Shown here in pieces: positions 27,716-36,737 of a stretch of DNA of 64,000 nucleotides. The stretch covers positions 124,001 through 188,000 of the forward strand of contig JACTMJ010000009.1 of the NCBI GenBank assembly GCA_014584705.1, written 5' to 3'. Every line of letters starts with the position of its first letter. Position 1 is the stretch's first letter. Below the pieces are notes generated by a model. It had not been told where the DNA came from, made no database searches, and saw only the letters and a program-made list of their open reading frames with translations. The position numbers and the translations under genes were made by a program. This DNA comes from Acidobacteriota bacterium (GTDB taxonomy: Bacteria; Acidobacteriota; Terriglobia; Bryobacterales; Bryobacteraceae).

Positions 27716-28457
27716 ACCCGCTTCCCGCGTCGTCACGCGCCCGCACGGCGTCACGGGGCGCGCAAGGCGTTCGAAACACGCCATCCAGGCCATCGCCCGG
27801 TTTCGCCGGTATCGACGTGCGGTTGAAGGGGGAACGGCTCACGCAGGGGTTCCCCGGCTCAAAGAAGCGCAAGGGCCAATCGGCGCAGGCCTTGACGCCG
27901 ATGCGAGGCGATACGAAAACCGCGGTGGGCGTCTTCTTCCGGAACTGGCGCACCTCGACGGTGCCAGATCCCAGTTGGAGGCCGTTGTGCTCGGGCCCGA
28001 TTGCCATTGCCAGTGTCAGCTTCCCCGGGCCGGACGCCAGATCTTCCCAGCGCTTCACCTTCGGCCTCCGTTCGCGCATTCGCTCGATTCCCGCCAGCGG
28101 TTCGAGAGCACGGAGCAGCACGGCCCCGGCCACGCCATCCTCGTTGGTTACGAAATTCATGCAATGGTACATGCCGTAAACGAAATACACGTAGATGAAC
28201 CCGGGCGGGCCGAACATTACTCTGGTGCGCGGCGTGGGTCCCCGGAATGCGTGGGAGGCCCCGTCCCGCTCGCCCAGATAGGCTTCGGTCTCGACGATCC
28301 TGGCGGCGCATTCGCCCGCCACCATTACGCAGCCGATCAGGTCCCGCGCCACCAACGGCGATTCCCGCCCGAAAAAGCCGGTGTCTACCGGGCGGGTCTC
28401 CCGCAGGAGAGCGGAAAGGGGAAGGGAAGCGCGCCAAGCCATCGTATGCATGCCCAT
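27690..28457 (-). CDS. 3-methyladenine DNA glycosylase (Mpg/AAG family)
   Basis: 255 residues. The Mpg core is clear: GFFGRESPLVARDLIGCVMV, then RIVETEAYLGERDGASHAFRGPTPRTRVMFGPPGFIYVYFVYGMYHCMNFV. The E in ETEAY is the base-flipping pocket glutamate. It removes alkylated purines (3-methyladenine, hypoxanthine) from DNA. The family normally ends near the GNPCVSR segment. About 45 further residues (RSPFNRTSIPAK to TRAQARE) extend into the intergenic space and 26 bp into the M50 gene, so the tail is probably a recent read-through. The start is uncertain between 28457, 28451 and 28442. Confidence 0.9.
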   Translation of the reverse strand: MGMHTMAWRASLPLSALLRETRPVDTGFFGRESPLVARDLIGCVMVAGECAARIVETEAYLGERDGASHAFRGPTPRTRVMFGPPGFIYVYFVYGMYHCMNFVTNEDGVAGAVLLRALEPLAGIERMRERRPKVKRWEDLASGPGKLTLAMAIGPEHNGLQLGSGTVEVRQFRKKTPTAVFVSPRIGVKACADWPLRFFEPGNPCVSRSPFNRTSIPAKPGDGLDGVFRTPCAPRDAVRARDDAGSGFTRAQARE

Positions 28458-28529
28458 GGGCAGCTTCTATTATTGAATGTCCCCGGCAAGCCTTGCGCAT
28501 TCTGCTAGCTTGGGGAGGTAGAGAATTGC

Positions 28530-29075
28530 ATGCGTCTATTTGCCGCGATCGACATTCCGGAGTCCATCCGGGAAGCGCTCATTCAAACGGTTCAGAAGCT
28601 CAAACCCACGGCGAGAGCCCGCTGGAGCAAGCCGGAGAACCTGCACATCACCACCAAGTTTCTCGGCGAGGTTCCCATCGCGAAACTGGATGCCGTCATC
28701 GCCGCGCTACGTGCCATGCCTGCCGCGGAGCCCATTCCGATAGAAGTGCGCGGGTTCGGCTGGCTCCCAAATCCGAAATCGCCCCGCCTCCTGTATGCCG
28801 GCATCCAGGCGCCGGAGTGGCTCGGCCAGCTCCATCTGCGGACGGACCAGGCTCTCACTCCGCTCGGGGTCCCCGCGGAAACCAAGCCCTACCGCCCCCA
28901 TCTGACGATTGTCCGCCTCGACGCCCGGCTGGATCTTTCCGCGCTGCGCCAAGCGATTCTGCACCTGCCGGCTGTCCCGTTCGGCGGCTTCACGGCCGAT
29001 CGGTTCCATCTCTACGAGAGCCTTACCGGCGGATCGGGCAGTGTTTACAGAAAGCTCGCGGAGTTTCCGATTTAG
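28530..29075 (+). CDS. thpR: RNA 2',3'-cyclic phosphodiesterase (2H family, ThpR/LigT)
   Basis: 181 residues, the normal length. Both catalytic H-x-T motifs of the 2H superfamily are present: H39-I-T41 (ENLHITTKFLGE) and H124-L-T126 (YRPHLTIVRL). Members hydrolyse 2',3'-cyclic phosphates at RNA ends. The N-terminus MRLFAAIDIPESIREAL is standard. The gene is 72 bp from the divergent Mpg gene and about 100 bp before plsY on the same strand. Confidence 0.94.
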   Translation: MRLFAAIDIPESIREALIQTVQKLKPTARARWSKPENLHITTKFLGEVPIAKLDAVIAALRAMPAAEPIPIEVRGFGWLPNPKSPRLLYAGIQAPEWLGQLHLRTDQALTPLGVPAETKPYRPHLTIVRLDARLDLSALRQAILHLPAVPFGGFTADRFHLYESLTGGSGSVYRKLAEFPI

Positions 29076-29173
29076 CGGAGCTCCCCACCGCGCGCCGGCC
29101 GTCCGGCCGCTCCGGCGCGCGATTCGATCACGGGATGCCGCTCCGGATGCTTTACCCTGGATTGAGGACAACT

Positions 29174-29767
29174 ATGTTTGCCGCTCTCTCATTGCCGATC
29201 GCCTATCTCCTGGGGTCCATCCCCTTCGGTTTCCTGCTGGTTCGATGGAAGACGGGCACGGACGTCCGCACCAAGGGCAGCGGCAATATCGGCGCGACGA
29301 ACGTTTTGCGCACTACCGGCAAGGCCCTGGGCATCCTGACTCTGCTGCTCGATGTACTCAAGGGAGCCGCCGCGGTGGCAATTGCTCAATGGCTCAGCGC
29401 GGGTAACCCGCTCTGGTGCGCGCTGGCCGCCCTGGCCGTCCTCCTGGGTCACATGTTCCCGGTGTGGCTGCGCTTCCGGGGCGGGAAAGCCGTGGCGAGC
29501 ATGCTCGGCGCATACCTGGTGCTGACCCCGCTGGCAATGCTGGCCACGATTCTAATTTTCGCCCTGATGCTGTGGAAGACGCGCTATGTTTCGCTTTCTT
29601 CCATCGTGAGCGCCGCCGTGTTCCCGCTCGGCGCCTGGCTGCTCTATCACAACGGGTTGTACACGCTTGTCGCGGCCCTCTGCGCGGCTCTGATCATTTA
29701 TAAGCACAAGAGCAACATGGCGAGGCTCCGCGCTGGTACCGAAAATCGTTTGGGGAGCCGCGCATGA
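29174..29767 (+). CDS. plsY: Glycerol-3-phosphate acyltransferase PlsY
   Basis: 197 residues from the ATG at 29174 (TGAGGA 5 nt before it). The three PlsY motifs are visible: SIPFGFLLVRWKTGTDVRTKGSGNIGATNVLRTTGK, then GHMFPVWLRFRGGKAVASMLG, and the third near TRYVSLSSIV. Five hydrophobic segments are present. It transfers acyl groups from acyl-phosphate to glycerol 3-phosphate, the first step of phospholipid synthesis. Its stop overlaps the gpsA start (ATGA), and GpsA makes the glycerol 3-phosphate it uses, so coupling of the pair makes sense. Confidence 0.97.
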   Translation: MFAALSLPIAYLLGSIPFGFLLVRWKTGTDVRTKGSGNIGATNVLRTTGKALGILTLLLDVLKGAAAVAIAQWLSAGNPLWCALAALAVLLGHMFPVWLRFRGGKAVASMLGAYLVLTPLAMLATILIFALMLWKTRYVSLSSIVSAAVFPLGAWLLYHNGLYTLVAALCAALIIYKHKSNMARLRAGTENRLGSRA

Positions 29768-30765
29768 TGCGGAAGTTGGCCGTGATCGGCGCGGGGAGCT
29801 GGGGCACGGCACTTGCCATCGCTTGCGCCCCCAGGGCGGAGCAGGTGGGCTTGTGGGCCCGCGAGGCGAATGTTGTCGAAGGCGTCAATCGGGAGCGGTG
29901 CAACCCCGTCTTCCTCCCGGATTGCCCCATTCCCGAGAACGTCACCGCGCATTCCGATTTTGAACGGTGCCTTGACGGCGCGGATCTGGTGCTGTTCGTT
30001 CCTCCTTCCCATGCGATGCGCCAGATCGCGCAATACGCCAAGCCATGGCTGCATCCGGGGCAGCTTCTGGTGAGCGCCACGAAGGGCCTCGAAGAAAACA
30101 CGCACCTGCGCATGAGCCAGGTGATTCGGGAATCACTGCCGGAGGCGTTTTCCTCCCGCTTGGCCGTCCTTTCGGGGCCCAGTTTCGCGCGCGAAGTGGC
30201 CCTCGGGGAACCCGCCGCGCTCGTCGTGGCTTCGAACAGCGAGGAGGTTGCAACCGCGGCCCAGGAGCGGCTCTCCGGAAGCAACCTGCGCCTCTATACC
30301 AACCGGGACGAGGTGGGCGTCGAATTGGGCGCTTCCGTCAAGAACGTTATTGCCATCGCGGCGGGTGTCTGTACGGGTCTGGGCTTGGGCAGCAACACGC
30401 TGGCGGCCCTCATCACCAGGGGCCTTGCGGAGATCACCCGGCTTGCCATGGCTTACGGTGCGAAACCAGCGACCCTGGCCGGCCTATCCGGCATGGGCGA
30501 CCTCGTGCTTACCTGCAACGGCGCGCTGTCTCGCAATCGCACGCTCGGTATCGAACTCGCAAGCGGCCGTGCTCTGCCGGAAATTCTGGGTGGAATGTCG
30601 ATGGTGGCCGAGGGTGTCAAGACCACCTTCGCCGCTCTCGAACTGGCGCGAGAGCGGGACGTCGAGATGCCGATCACCGCGCAAATGGCCGATCTGCTGG
30701 CGGGCCGGAAGTCCGCTTCCGAAGCGCTGCGCGAACTGATGGAGCGTTCGCTGAAAGCGGAGTAG
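29764..30765 (+). CDS. gpsA: NAD(P)H-dependent glycerol-3-phosphate dehydrogenase
   Basis: 333 residues. N-terminal GAGSWGTALA (9-18) binds the nucleotide. SATKGLEENTHLRMSQ and LSGPSFAREVALGEP are GpsA hallmarks, and the catalytic lysine lies in VELGASVKNVIAIAAGV. It reduces dihydroxyacetone phosphate to sn-glycerol 3-phosphate. Start is an ATGA overlap with plsY (29764-29767). Confidence 0.97.
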   Translation: MMRKLAVIGAGSWGTALAIACAPRAEQVGLWAREANVVEGVNRERCNPVFLPDCPIPENVTAHSDFERCLDGADLVLFVPPSHAMRQIAQYAKPWLHPGQLLVSATKGLEENTHLRMSQVIRESLPEAFSSRLAVLSGPSFAREVALGEPAALVVASNSEEVATAAQERLSGSNLRLYTNRDEVGVELGASVKNVIAIAAGVCTGLGLGSNTLAALITRGLAEITRLAMAYGAKPATLAGLSGMGDLVLTCNGALSRNRTLGIELASGRALPEILGGMSMVAEGVKTTFAALELARERDVEMPITAQMADLLAGRKSASEALRELMERSLKAE

Positions 30766-30787
30766 TTCAGGCCGCGCCGCCCGCGGG

Positions 30788-31801
30788 CTAGCGCAATACC
30801 TTCAGTTCCGTCGGCTGCATGGCCTTCACCTTTTCCTTCTTCTTGGGCCATGCCTTGCCGATCTTCGCGGAGGCCCTGAAGATCGCTCCCACAGGGACGA
30901 CGCCCGCCAACTTGTGATTGCCTACCGCTGCCAGGCCCATGGAGGCAATGCACCCGCACTGTGAGCAGTCCGGGTTGCCCCCGAATTGGCACGGCGTCAC
31001 CTCGCCCCTCAGATCGGCTGTCAGCGTCTTCGTCGTGAGCGCGAAGATACATTCGTCGGGGCTCTGCGGCGGCTCAGCAAACTCCCGGATGAGGCCCGCT
31101 TTCATATCCAGCTTTGGGAACTCCTTGCGGAGTGCCAGCAGATCTTCGATCGCCCGTTTCCGCTCTTCCGGCGTGAGGATCTCCGGCATGGAATCGCCCA
31201 TTTGCGGCGTGAACATGCTGAACCAGACGCGGTGGATCTCCGGGCGTGGCGTCCAGTATTGCAGGAACTCGCGAAGGTAGCCGGGGCGCTTCATCATCTG
31301 CCCGGTAATGGTGGAATGAATGGTGATCCTCTGACCGACGATGTTCTTTTGAATGCGGTCGTAGGTTGCCGGCGCGCGCCTAGCGTCATGCTCTTCCCGA
31401 AGCCCGTCGATGCTCACGACCACGGTCAGGCGGGGGAATGTTGCCCATTCCGGGGCGATGGGGCGAAACGCGCTGGTGACCAACTGTACGTGGATGTTGC
31501 GCGCGAGAATCTGCGGCACGAGCGCTTCCATTTCCCGGTACCGCACCAGCGGGTCTCCACCGACGAGCGAGAGGTGCAGCGGCTTCATCCGGTCCACCAC
31601 TTCCAAAATGCCGTCGATGAGCGCCTGACCCTTCCGGTCGTTCAATTCCCGGAGGAGCGTATTTCCCCCGAGATGCGCCTCGTCGTAGGCGTAGCAGCCC
31701 GGACAGCGCAGCGGACATTCCTTGGTTACCTCAATTGAAAGGGATGGAGCCTCCCCTTTCAGAATCTTTCCCCAAGCCTGCAAAATGTCACTCGCTCGCA
31801 A
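30788..31801 (-). CDS. Radical SAM protein with C-terminal cysteine-rich (SPASM-like) region
   Basis: 337 residues from a TTG at 31801, chosen because GAGGAGGGG (31805-31813) lies just upstream. The longer frame to 31942 adds 47 residues without coding character. The [4Fe-4S]-SAM site is C29-x3-C33-x2-C36 (TKECPLRCPGCYAYD), followed by SLVGGDPLVRYREM (GGE-like motif, here GGD). A second cysteine set near the end (CIFALTTKTLTADLRGEVTPCQF and CSQCGC) could bind an auxiliary cluster. The substrate is unknown; the lack of a nearby peptide precursor argues neither way. The GGD in place of GGE is a small deviation. Confidence 0.85.
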   Translation of the reverse strand: MRASDILQAWGKILKGEAPSLSIEVTKECPLRCPGCYAYDEAHLGGNTLLRELNDRKGQALIDGILEVVDRMKPLHLSLVGGDPLVRYREMEALVPQILARNIHVQLVTSAFRPIAPEWATFPRLTVVVSIDGLREEHDARRAPATYDRIQKNIVGQRITIHSTITGQMMKRPGYLREFLQYWTPRPEIHRVWFSMFTPQMGDSMPEILTPEERKRAIEDLLALRKEFPKLDMKAGLIREFAEPPQSPDECIFALTTKTLTADLRGEVTPCQFGGNPDCSQCGCIASMGLAAVGNHKLAGVVPVGAIFRASAKIGKAWPKKKEKVKAMQPTELKVLR

Positions 31802-31804
31802 AAC

Positions 31805-31814
31805 GCCCCTCCTC
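31805..31814 (-). promoter_or_regulatory. Shine-Dalgarno deciding the TTG start of the radical SAM gene
   Basis: The minus strand reads cgaggagggg, a strong anti-16S match about 6 nt before the TTG at 31801. Confidence 0.75.
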
Positions 31815-32038
31815 GCCGACAGACGATGCCAGTTCCGTTTGCGATTCCCAAAAAGAATCGAAACCCCGGCATGGTCCGGCTCATTCGTTCGATCCACGAC
31901 CCAGGCAGTGGAAAGAGGATGGCTTCGCGGAGGAGGGCGCAATTCGAATCGCGCTCTTAACCGGTTTAGCTACCCTCACCAATTCTCGCACGTGGACACG
32001 CCAAAGATGGCACGCGACAATAAAAGCTCCCGTTCTTC

Positions 32039-33313
32039 ATGTCCGGTTTGTCCGACGCACCACTCGCTCAAGTCCCCGCCGCGGCCCCCAGGTCCGGAAA
32101 GGCGCTCGGTCTCATTTTCGCCACCATCTTCCTGGATCTTCTGGGTGTCGGCATCCTGGTGCCGGTTATCCCCTTCCTGGTGCGGCAATTCGATTCCGAC
32201 GCGCTGATGGTGGGGCTGCTTGCGTTGGTCTTCTCCGCGGCACAGTTTGTCTGCGCGCCTGCACTGGGTGTGTTCTCCGACCGTTACGGACGTCGCCCGG
32301 TGCTGCTGCTCAGCCTGCTGGGAACGGCCCTCGGCTACTTTCTCTTCGGCATGGCGGGGTCTCTGCTGGTTCTGTTCGTGGGACGGCTGATTGATGGAGC
32401 TACGGGCGGAAACATCAGCACCGCGCAAGCCTACATCGCCGATATCACGCCTCCGCAAGACCGGGCTAAGAACTTCGGGCTGGTGGGCGCCGCGTTCGGC
32501 CTCGGCTTCATCGTCGGACCCGCCCTGGGCGGATTGCTTGCCAATATCAGCCTCGCCGCCCCGGCCTACGCCGCTGGTTCGCTCAGCCTGCTCACTGTCG
32601 CTTTTAGCTACTTCTATTTGCCGGAGTCTATTGCGCCGGAGGCTCGCCGTGCCGCCCGCATTCGCTTTACGGACGTGAATCCGCTCACGCAGTGCCTCGC
32701 CGCCACCCGCCGCCCGGAACTGCTGCCGCTGCTCTCGGCCATCTTTTTTCTCAACTTCGCCTTCAGCGGGCTTCAGACCAATTTTGCGGTCTACACCTTT
32801 GACAAGCTGGGTATGGGTCCGGAGGCGAACGCAATGGTCTTCGCCTATATCGGGCTGATCGCCGTACTGATGCAGACGGTGGTCATCCGCCGCCTCACCG
32901 TTCGCTATTCCGACCGCGCACTCGCCGCCGCGGGGCTCGGCCTGATGGCGACGGGTTTTCTCGCAACCGCTCTCGCCTATGACGGCCCTACCCTCTATCT
33001 GGCCGCCACTCTCACGCCCATGGGCAGCGGACTTACGACTCCCACGCTGACCAGCATGCTCTCCCGCGAGGTCTCTTCCCGGGAACAGGGCTGGATTCTG
33101 GGCGCATCGCAATCCTTCGCCAGCCTTGCCCGCATCGCCGGCCCGGTCTGGGCGGGTCTCGTCTACGACTACATCAGTCAGGGCGCTCCCTATTGGACCG
33201 GCTCCCTCTGGCTCGTCGTCACCTTGCTGCTGCTCCTCTTCGCCGCCCGCCCCGAGGCCGCGGCCGGGAAGAGCCCATCCAGCGCGCAGCCCGTTGAGCG
33301 CCCGGAGAATTAA
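32039..33313 (+). CDS. MFS transporter of the DHA1/TetA-like drug efflux group
   Basis: 424 residues with about 12 hydrophobic helices. Motif A lies between helices 2 and 3 ([16 protein letters not shown]). The first helix contains [22 protein letters not shown], which is typical of TetA-like exporters, and helix 4 to 5 has [52 protein letters not shown]. Such proteins exchange protons for small hydrophobic molecules or tetracyclines. No TetR-type regulator is adjacent. The cytoplasmic tail is short and charged. Confidence 0.9.
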   Translation: MSGLSDAPLAQVPAAAPRSGKALGLIFATIFLDLLGVGILVPVIPFLVRQFDSDALMVGLLALVFSAAQFVCAPALGVFSDRYGRRPVLLLSLLGTALGYFLFGMAGSLLVLFVGRLIDGATGGNISTAQAYIADITPPQDRAKNFGLVGAAFGLGFIVGPALGGLLANISLAAPAYAAGSLSLLTVAFSYFYLPESIAPEARRAARIRFTDVNPLTQCLAATRRPELLPLLSAIFFLNFAFSGLQTNFAVYTFDKLGMGPEANAMVFAYIGLIAVLMQTVVIRRLTVRYSDRALAAAGLGLMATGFLATALAYDGPTLYLAATLTPMGSGLTTPTLTSMLSREVSSREQGWILGASQSFASLARIAGPVWAGLVYDYISQGAPYWTGSLWLVVTLLLLLFAARPEAAAGKSPSSAQPVERPEN

Positions 33314-33380
33314 CGCGAACCCGTCGCTTCCCGTGACGACGCAATCCCCGGCCGCCTGGTCCATCAAGTCCCGCGATTGT
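33314..33380. other. Start of a gene-poor, hairpin-rich region
   Basis: From 33314 to about 33900 the sequence is rich in perfect inverted repeats (33499-33518, 33561-33583) and has no convincing coding signal. A minus-strand frame is open through most of it but has lost coding character. Confidence 0.5.
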
Positions 33381-34571
33381 TCAAGCACGGATTCTACAGG
33401 CGGTGATTCCTCGCGCAGCGGAGCGTCGATCTGCCCCCGAGGAAGATCTTTTGTCCGGTTTTTGCCAAAATCGACGCCCGCGGAAGAGTTGACTAGATCC
33501 TGGTAAGTGCTTACCAGGCAGCGGGTTAGATCGAAATGGCGACGGCGCGGAACGTCCGGATTGTCCGGATGCGATCCGGACAAACGATTGCTTCATCGCC
33601 TGTGGCTTGGAAATGGTGCGCAGGGTGCGACCCGCGGCCTTCCGTAGTTGACGAAATCCGGCGAGGGGCCGGCTGTTTGTTCGGTTGTCAAAGAAGCCCG
33701 CTTGTCGCGCCGTGCGCGGAGAGGCCGCGAGGACGCAGTTCTCCCCGGCGTCCTGATTATCCGGTTGCCGGGGCTGAATTCGAACGATGGGGCGGGCGGT
33801 GCGGGGAGGGTGCGCTCGTAAAGCGCTGAATCCGGGGTGGTTGCGGGATGACGGGAAATTTGCAGTTTTGGTGACCGGTCTTGGTGGAGAGCCGACATTG
33901 GCGTGGGACGCGGTGGTGTCCGATACGTCCGGTGTGTCTACCGTGTTCAGTGGGGACAATGTGTCCACTGCGTTCGGGGTGTCCGCGTTGTCCACGGTGT
34001 CTACTATGCATATGCCGTCTATGATGTCCAAGGTGCTTTCGGGTGCTGACGCAGCAGTGGCGGGGTTCGTCGGGTGCCGACCTTGCAGGGGGGAGGGGAA
34101 GGCGGGGTCCATCGCTTCGATCTCGGCGAGGGTTTGGCGGTAGGCGAAATCTTCGAGATTGTCCATGGTGTCCACGGTGTCCACGCTGTCCACAGTCTCT
34201 TCGGGGGCGGGAATGGACATGGGGAGCCAGTCGGCCTTGCCCTTGCGGGAGAGGATGGATTTGGCGGCGCGGTAGCGGAGCGCATCGGGGAGGGCTTCGT
34301 CGCGCTGGATGGAGTCGAGCTGGACGCGGGCGGCGGCGTGGATGGATTCGCCCAGGGCGAGGTAGCGGAGGAAGTCGGACTGGTGGCGCTCGCGTTTTGC
34401 TTCGCGCGGATTGGGCCGGGGCGCATTCTCTCTTGTTACGCACGCGCGGCGATCAGCGGCTGCGCTTGTGGCGGAACACGAAGCAGTCTTTACATTCCTC
34501 CGCCCCCGCTGCCTGACGAGCCGTTCCCGCCTGATTCGGAACTCGGGGACTTCGGGCCTGGAAGCTGTCAT
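33381..34571 (-). CDS. V-D-T repeat protein of unknown function, probably degenerate at the C-terminus
   Basis: 396 residues. I do not recognise the family. Residues about 65-120 (HQSDFLRYLALGESIHAAARVQ and following) look helical, have good GC-rich third positions and were once real coding sequence. Then come tripeptide repeats around V-D-T: ETVDSVDTVDTMDN, and later TVDNADTPNAV and NTVDTPDVSD. They match 9-bp DNA repeats (gtccacggt type, 34161-34196, four copies). From about 33900 down to the stop the translation becomes basic and proline/serine-rich and runs through two perfect hairpins, so the end is likely decayed. The repeats could vary in number between strains. Confidence 0.45.
   Translation of the reverse strand: MTASRPEVPEFRIRRERLVRQRGRRNVKTASCSATSAAADRRACVTRENAPRPNPREAKRERHQSDFLRYLALGESIHAAARVQLDSIQRDEALPDALRYRAAKSILSRKGKADWLPMSIPAPEETVDSVDTVDTMDNLEDFAYRQTLAEIEAMDPAFPSPLQGRHPTNPATAASAPESTLDIIDGICIVDTVDNADTPNAVDTLSPLNTVDTPDVSDTTASHANVGSPPRPVTKTANFPSSRNHPGFSALRAHPPRTARPIVRIQPRQPDNQDAGENCVLAASPRTARQAGFFDNRTNSRPLAGFRQLRKAAGRTLRTISKPQAMKQSFVRIASGQSGRSAPSPFRSNPLPGKHLPGSSQLFRGRRFWQKPDKRSSSGADRRSAARGITACRIRA
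33499..33518. repeat. 8-bp inverted repeat (hairpin)
   Basis: cctggtaa (33499-33506) and ttaccagg (33511-33518) are perfect inverted copies around gtgc. Confidence 0.5.
33561..33583. repeat. 10-bp perfect inverted repeat (hairpin)
   Basis: ttgtccggat (33561-33570) and atccggacaa (33574-33583) are exact inverted copies around a 3-nt loop. Two more tgtccgg/gtccgga copies lie just before it, at about 33450 and 33554. Confidence 0.6.
34161..34196. repeat. Tandem 9-bp repeat, four copies
   Basis: gtccatggt, gtccacggt, gtccacgct and gtccacagt follow one another. A more degenerate set with the same unit lies at about 33917-34031. On the minus strand the units encode the V-D-T repeats. Confidence 0.8.
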
Positions 34572-34813
34572 CGGAGACGTCTGGAGTGACGATCAACCGG
34601 CCTATGCTTCCAGTAGCCCGCTCCCGGTGAGGGAGCAGCGCGGATATCCATCTCTATTGGCGTCGAGGGCAGCCACATCCCCGGCGGCAGCCCTCCAGGG
34701 AGGCAGCCGTCTTGTGTCCGGAAAGTACGCCGCGGCTGATCTGATTGGCGTGGCACCTTCGCTTGTCTTTAGGAGTACGTTGTTCACATGGTGCCGGGAG
34801 AAGCGCCGCCTCA

Positions 34814-36352
34814 ATGACAGATCTATACGACGTTTTGCCCTATCCCACCAGGGCGGAGGTCCGCCTGCATATTGAGAACCTGCGCACCCGTGCGGCACTC
34901 AATGGGTTTACCGCCGCTCCGCCGGAAGCGGCCCGCGTGCTGGAGATAGGATGCGGCAATGGATTCAATCTGGCTCCGATGGCGGAATGCTATCCCGGCG
35001 CCACATTCATCGGGCTGGATTTATGCAATTCCGCGATTGAGCTCGGAACGAGATTGGCAGGGGAGGCAAACCTGCGGAACCTCGAACTCCGTTGCCTTGA
35101 CTTGCAGCAAGTTGACCCGGCGGCGATGTCCAGTGAGTTCGGAACGTTTGACTATGTCATCGCCCACGGCGTGTACTCCTGGGTGCCGGAAGACGTCCGC
35201 GAGGCAGTCTGGCGCCTGGCCCAGGCCGTGCTATCCCCAAACGGCATTTTTTATCTCAGTTACAACGCGCTTCCGGGATGGTATGCCGCCCAGATAGCCC
35301 GGGACTTCATAGGATTCATCCACAGGGATGGAGCATCCCGCGAGGACACTTTGCATCGCGCATGGGATGCCTTCGGCGTCTTCTCCGCTTGCACGGAAGA
35401 GCATCATCCGCTAGTGGAGGAGGCATCTCGCATTCGCAACCGACCGCAAAGCGTTCTGGCACATGACGAATGGAATGAGTGCTGCCAGCCGTATTATCTA
35501 TCCGAGGTGCTGGAACGGGCCAAGCAATACGGCCTCCGCTATGTTGGCGAAGCGGGAGTCCTCTTGCCGACGGATCTCAGCCGCCACGGCAGCGTTGCCG
35601 CTAACATCGCGGAGCTAGGCTCGGGAGACCCCCAACTGCAACTCCAGTTGCTGGATTTCACCGCAATGAGACGATTCCATGACTCCCTCTTTGCGCGTGA
35701 GACCAATCAGCCAACAACACACCAACGCGCAAACATGCTGCTGGATTGCTGGGCTCGTTCCGACATCCGCTACACCGAGACCGCTGCCGGGGGTGCCCGT
35801 GTCTACACTCATTCCGGCGGCGTGCGACTCACAAGCAGCCATCCCCTCATGTGCGCACTTGCCGATGCGTTGGAAGCAGCGGCCCCCGGGGCAGTGCATC
35901 TGGGCGAGTTCCGGGCAGACCGCAACCAGGGCCGGCTTCCGGCAAACCCCCTACAAACGGTCGAGTTTGGGCATCTCATTCTGCGGATGTTTGAGGGTGC
36001 GGCCCTGCGTCTTTGGATGATGCCGGCGCCAATGGCACGGAAGGTGAGTGACCGTCCGGAAGCCAGGGCATTTGCCCGCCAGCAAGTGGCATATGAAGGA
36101 CTTGCCGCGGATGCGTATCACGCATGTACCGCCGTAACTGAGCCGTGGAAACGGACTCTGTTTTGCCTCCTCGATGGTACGCGCACGCACGAGCAACTCG
36201 CTGACGAACTGGCGACCAGCGATGTGCCGTTGCCAGATGGAGCGAACTGCAATCTGCCCGAAGGGAGGGAGGCTGACCGTCTCACCTTCTTTCGGCGTCA
36301 CGTGCCGGAAGCGCTGGAGGGATTCCGCCGAAACGCAATCCTCTTCCGGTAG
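34814..36352 (+). CDS. Class I SAM methyltransferase with C-terminal methyltransferase-regulatory domain
   Basis: 512 residues from the ATG at 34814 (MTDLYDVLPYPTR). SAM motif I is RVLEIGCGNGFNLAPMA (41-57), with FIGLDLCNSAIELG as the acidic post-I strand and FDYVIAHGVYSWVP for motif II. The C-terminal half fits the methyltransferase regulatory domain PF10119 (QQVAYEGLAADAYHACTAVTEPWKRTLFCLLDGTRTHEQLADEL). The target is not known for this family. It precedes the giant helicase-nuclease gene by 385 bp on the same strand, within the accessory island. A regulatory link is possible but unproven. Confidence 0.88.
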   Translation: MTDLYDVLPYPTRAEVRLHIENLRTRAALNGFTAAPPEAARVLEIGCGNGFNLAPMAECYPGATFIGLDLCNSAIELGTRLAGEANLRNLELRCLDLQQVDPAAMSSEFGTFDYVIAHGVYSWVPEDVREAVWRLAQAVLSPNGIFYLSYNALPGWYAAQIARDFIGFIHRDGASREDTLHRAWDAFGVFSACTEEHHPLVEEASRIRNRPQSVLAHDEWNECCQPYYLSEVLERAKQYGLRYVGEAGVLLPTDLSRHGSVAANIAELGSGDPQLQLQLLDFTAMRRFHDSLFARETNQPTTHQRANMLLDCWARSDIRYTETAAGGARVYTHSGGVRLTSSHPLMCALADALEAAAPGAVHLGEFRADRNQGRLPANPLQTVEFGHLILRMFEGAALRLWMMPAPMARKVSDRPEARAFARQQVAYEGLAADAYHACTAVTEPWKRTLFCLLDGTRTHEQLADELATSDVPLPDGANCNLPEGREADRLTFFRRHVPEALEGFRRNAILFR

Positions 36353-36737
36353 CGATCCCACGAACTTGCTGACGAATTGCCTTACGACTCAAGGGCCCAG
36401 TTTCGGTGACAGGCTCGTGGACTGCACCCTTCGACTGAGACACGGAACTTTGGAGAATCAGCGACAGCGAAATCCACTTGACCCTCGGTGCCAATCAGAG
36501 TGCCGCACCTGCACCCGCTTCCGTGACATTCTCATGGCCGAGCGTGAACCCGCCGGTCACACCCGTCAGTAATACCGAACTCGACCAAATCACGCGGCAA
36601 TCCATATGCTCCAGAACGTGACACGAGCCAAAGGTGTTTTCTCTTCATGCCGATGCGCGGTACGCACACTCTCACACCGCGCGATATTATGGACGATTCA
36701 TATTTAATCCTTCTAAGCAAGCGAGCCTTGGCAGCCA
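36353..36737. other. Intergenic region before the helicase-nuclease gene
   Basis: 385 bp without a supported gene. The last 80 bp are AT-rich (TATTAT at 36685-36690 and catatttaat after it), the likely promoter zone of the downstream gene. No strong -35 is visible. Confidence 0.55.

Noticed and set aside
31802-31942. Radical SAM protein starting at 31942
   Set aside because: The 47 extra residues are unlike a protein, and a strong Shine-Dalgarno sits before the TTG at 31801.
33757-34589. Alternative frames on both strands of the V-D-T region
   Set aside because: Third-position GC and residue composition favour the minus-strand 396-residue frame over them, at least in its N-terminal half.
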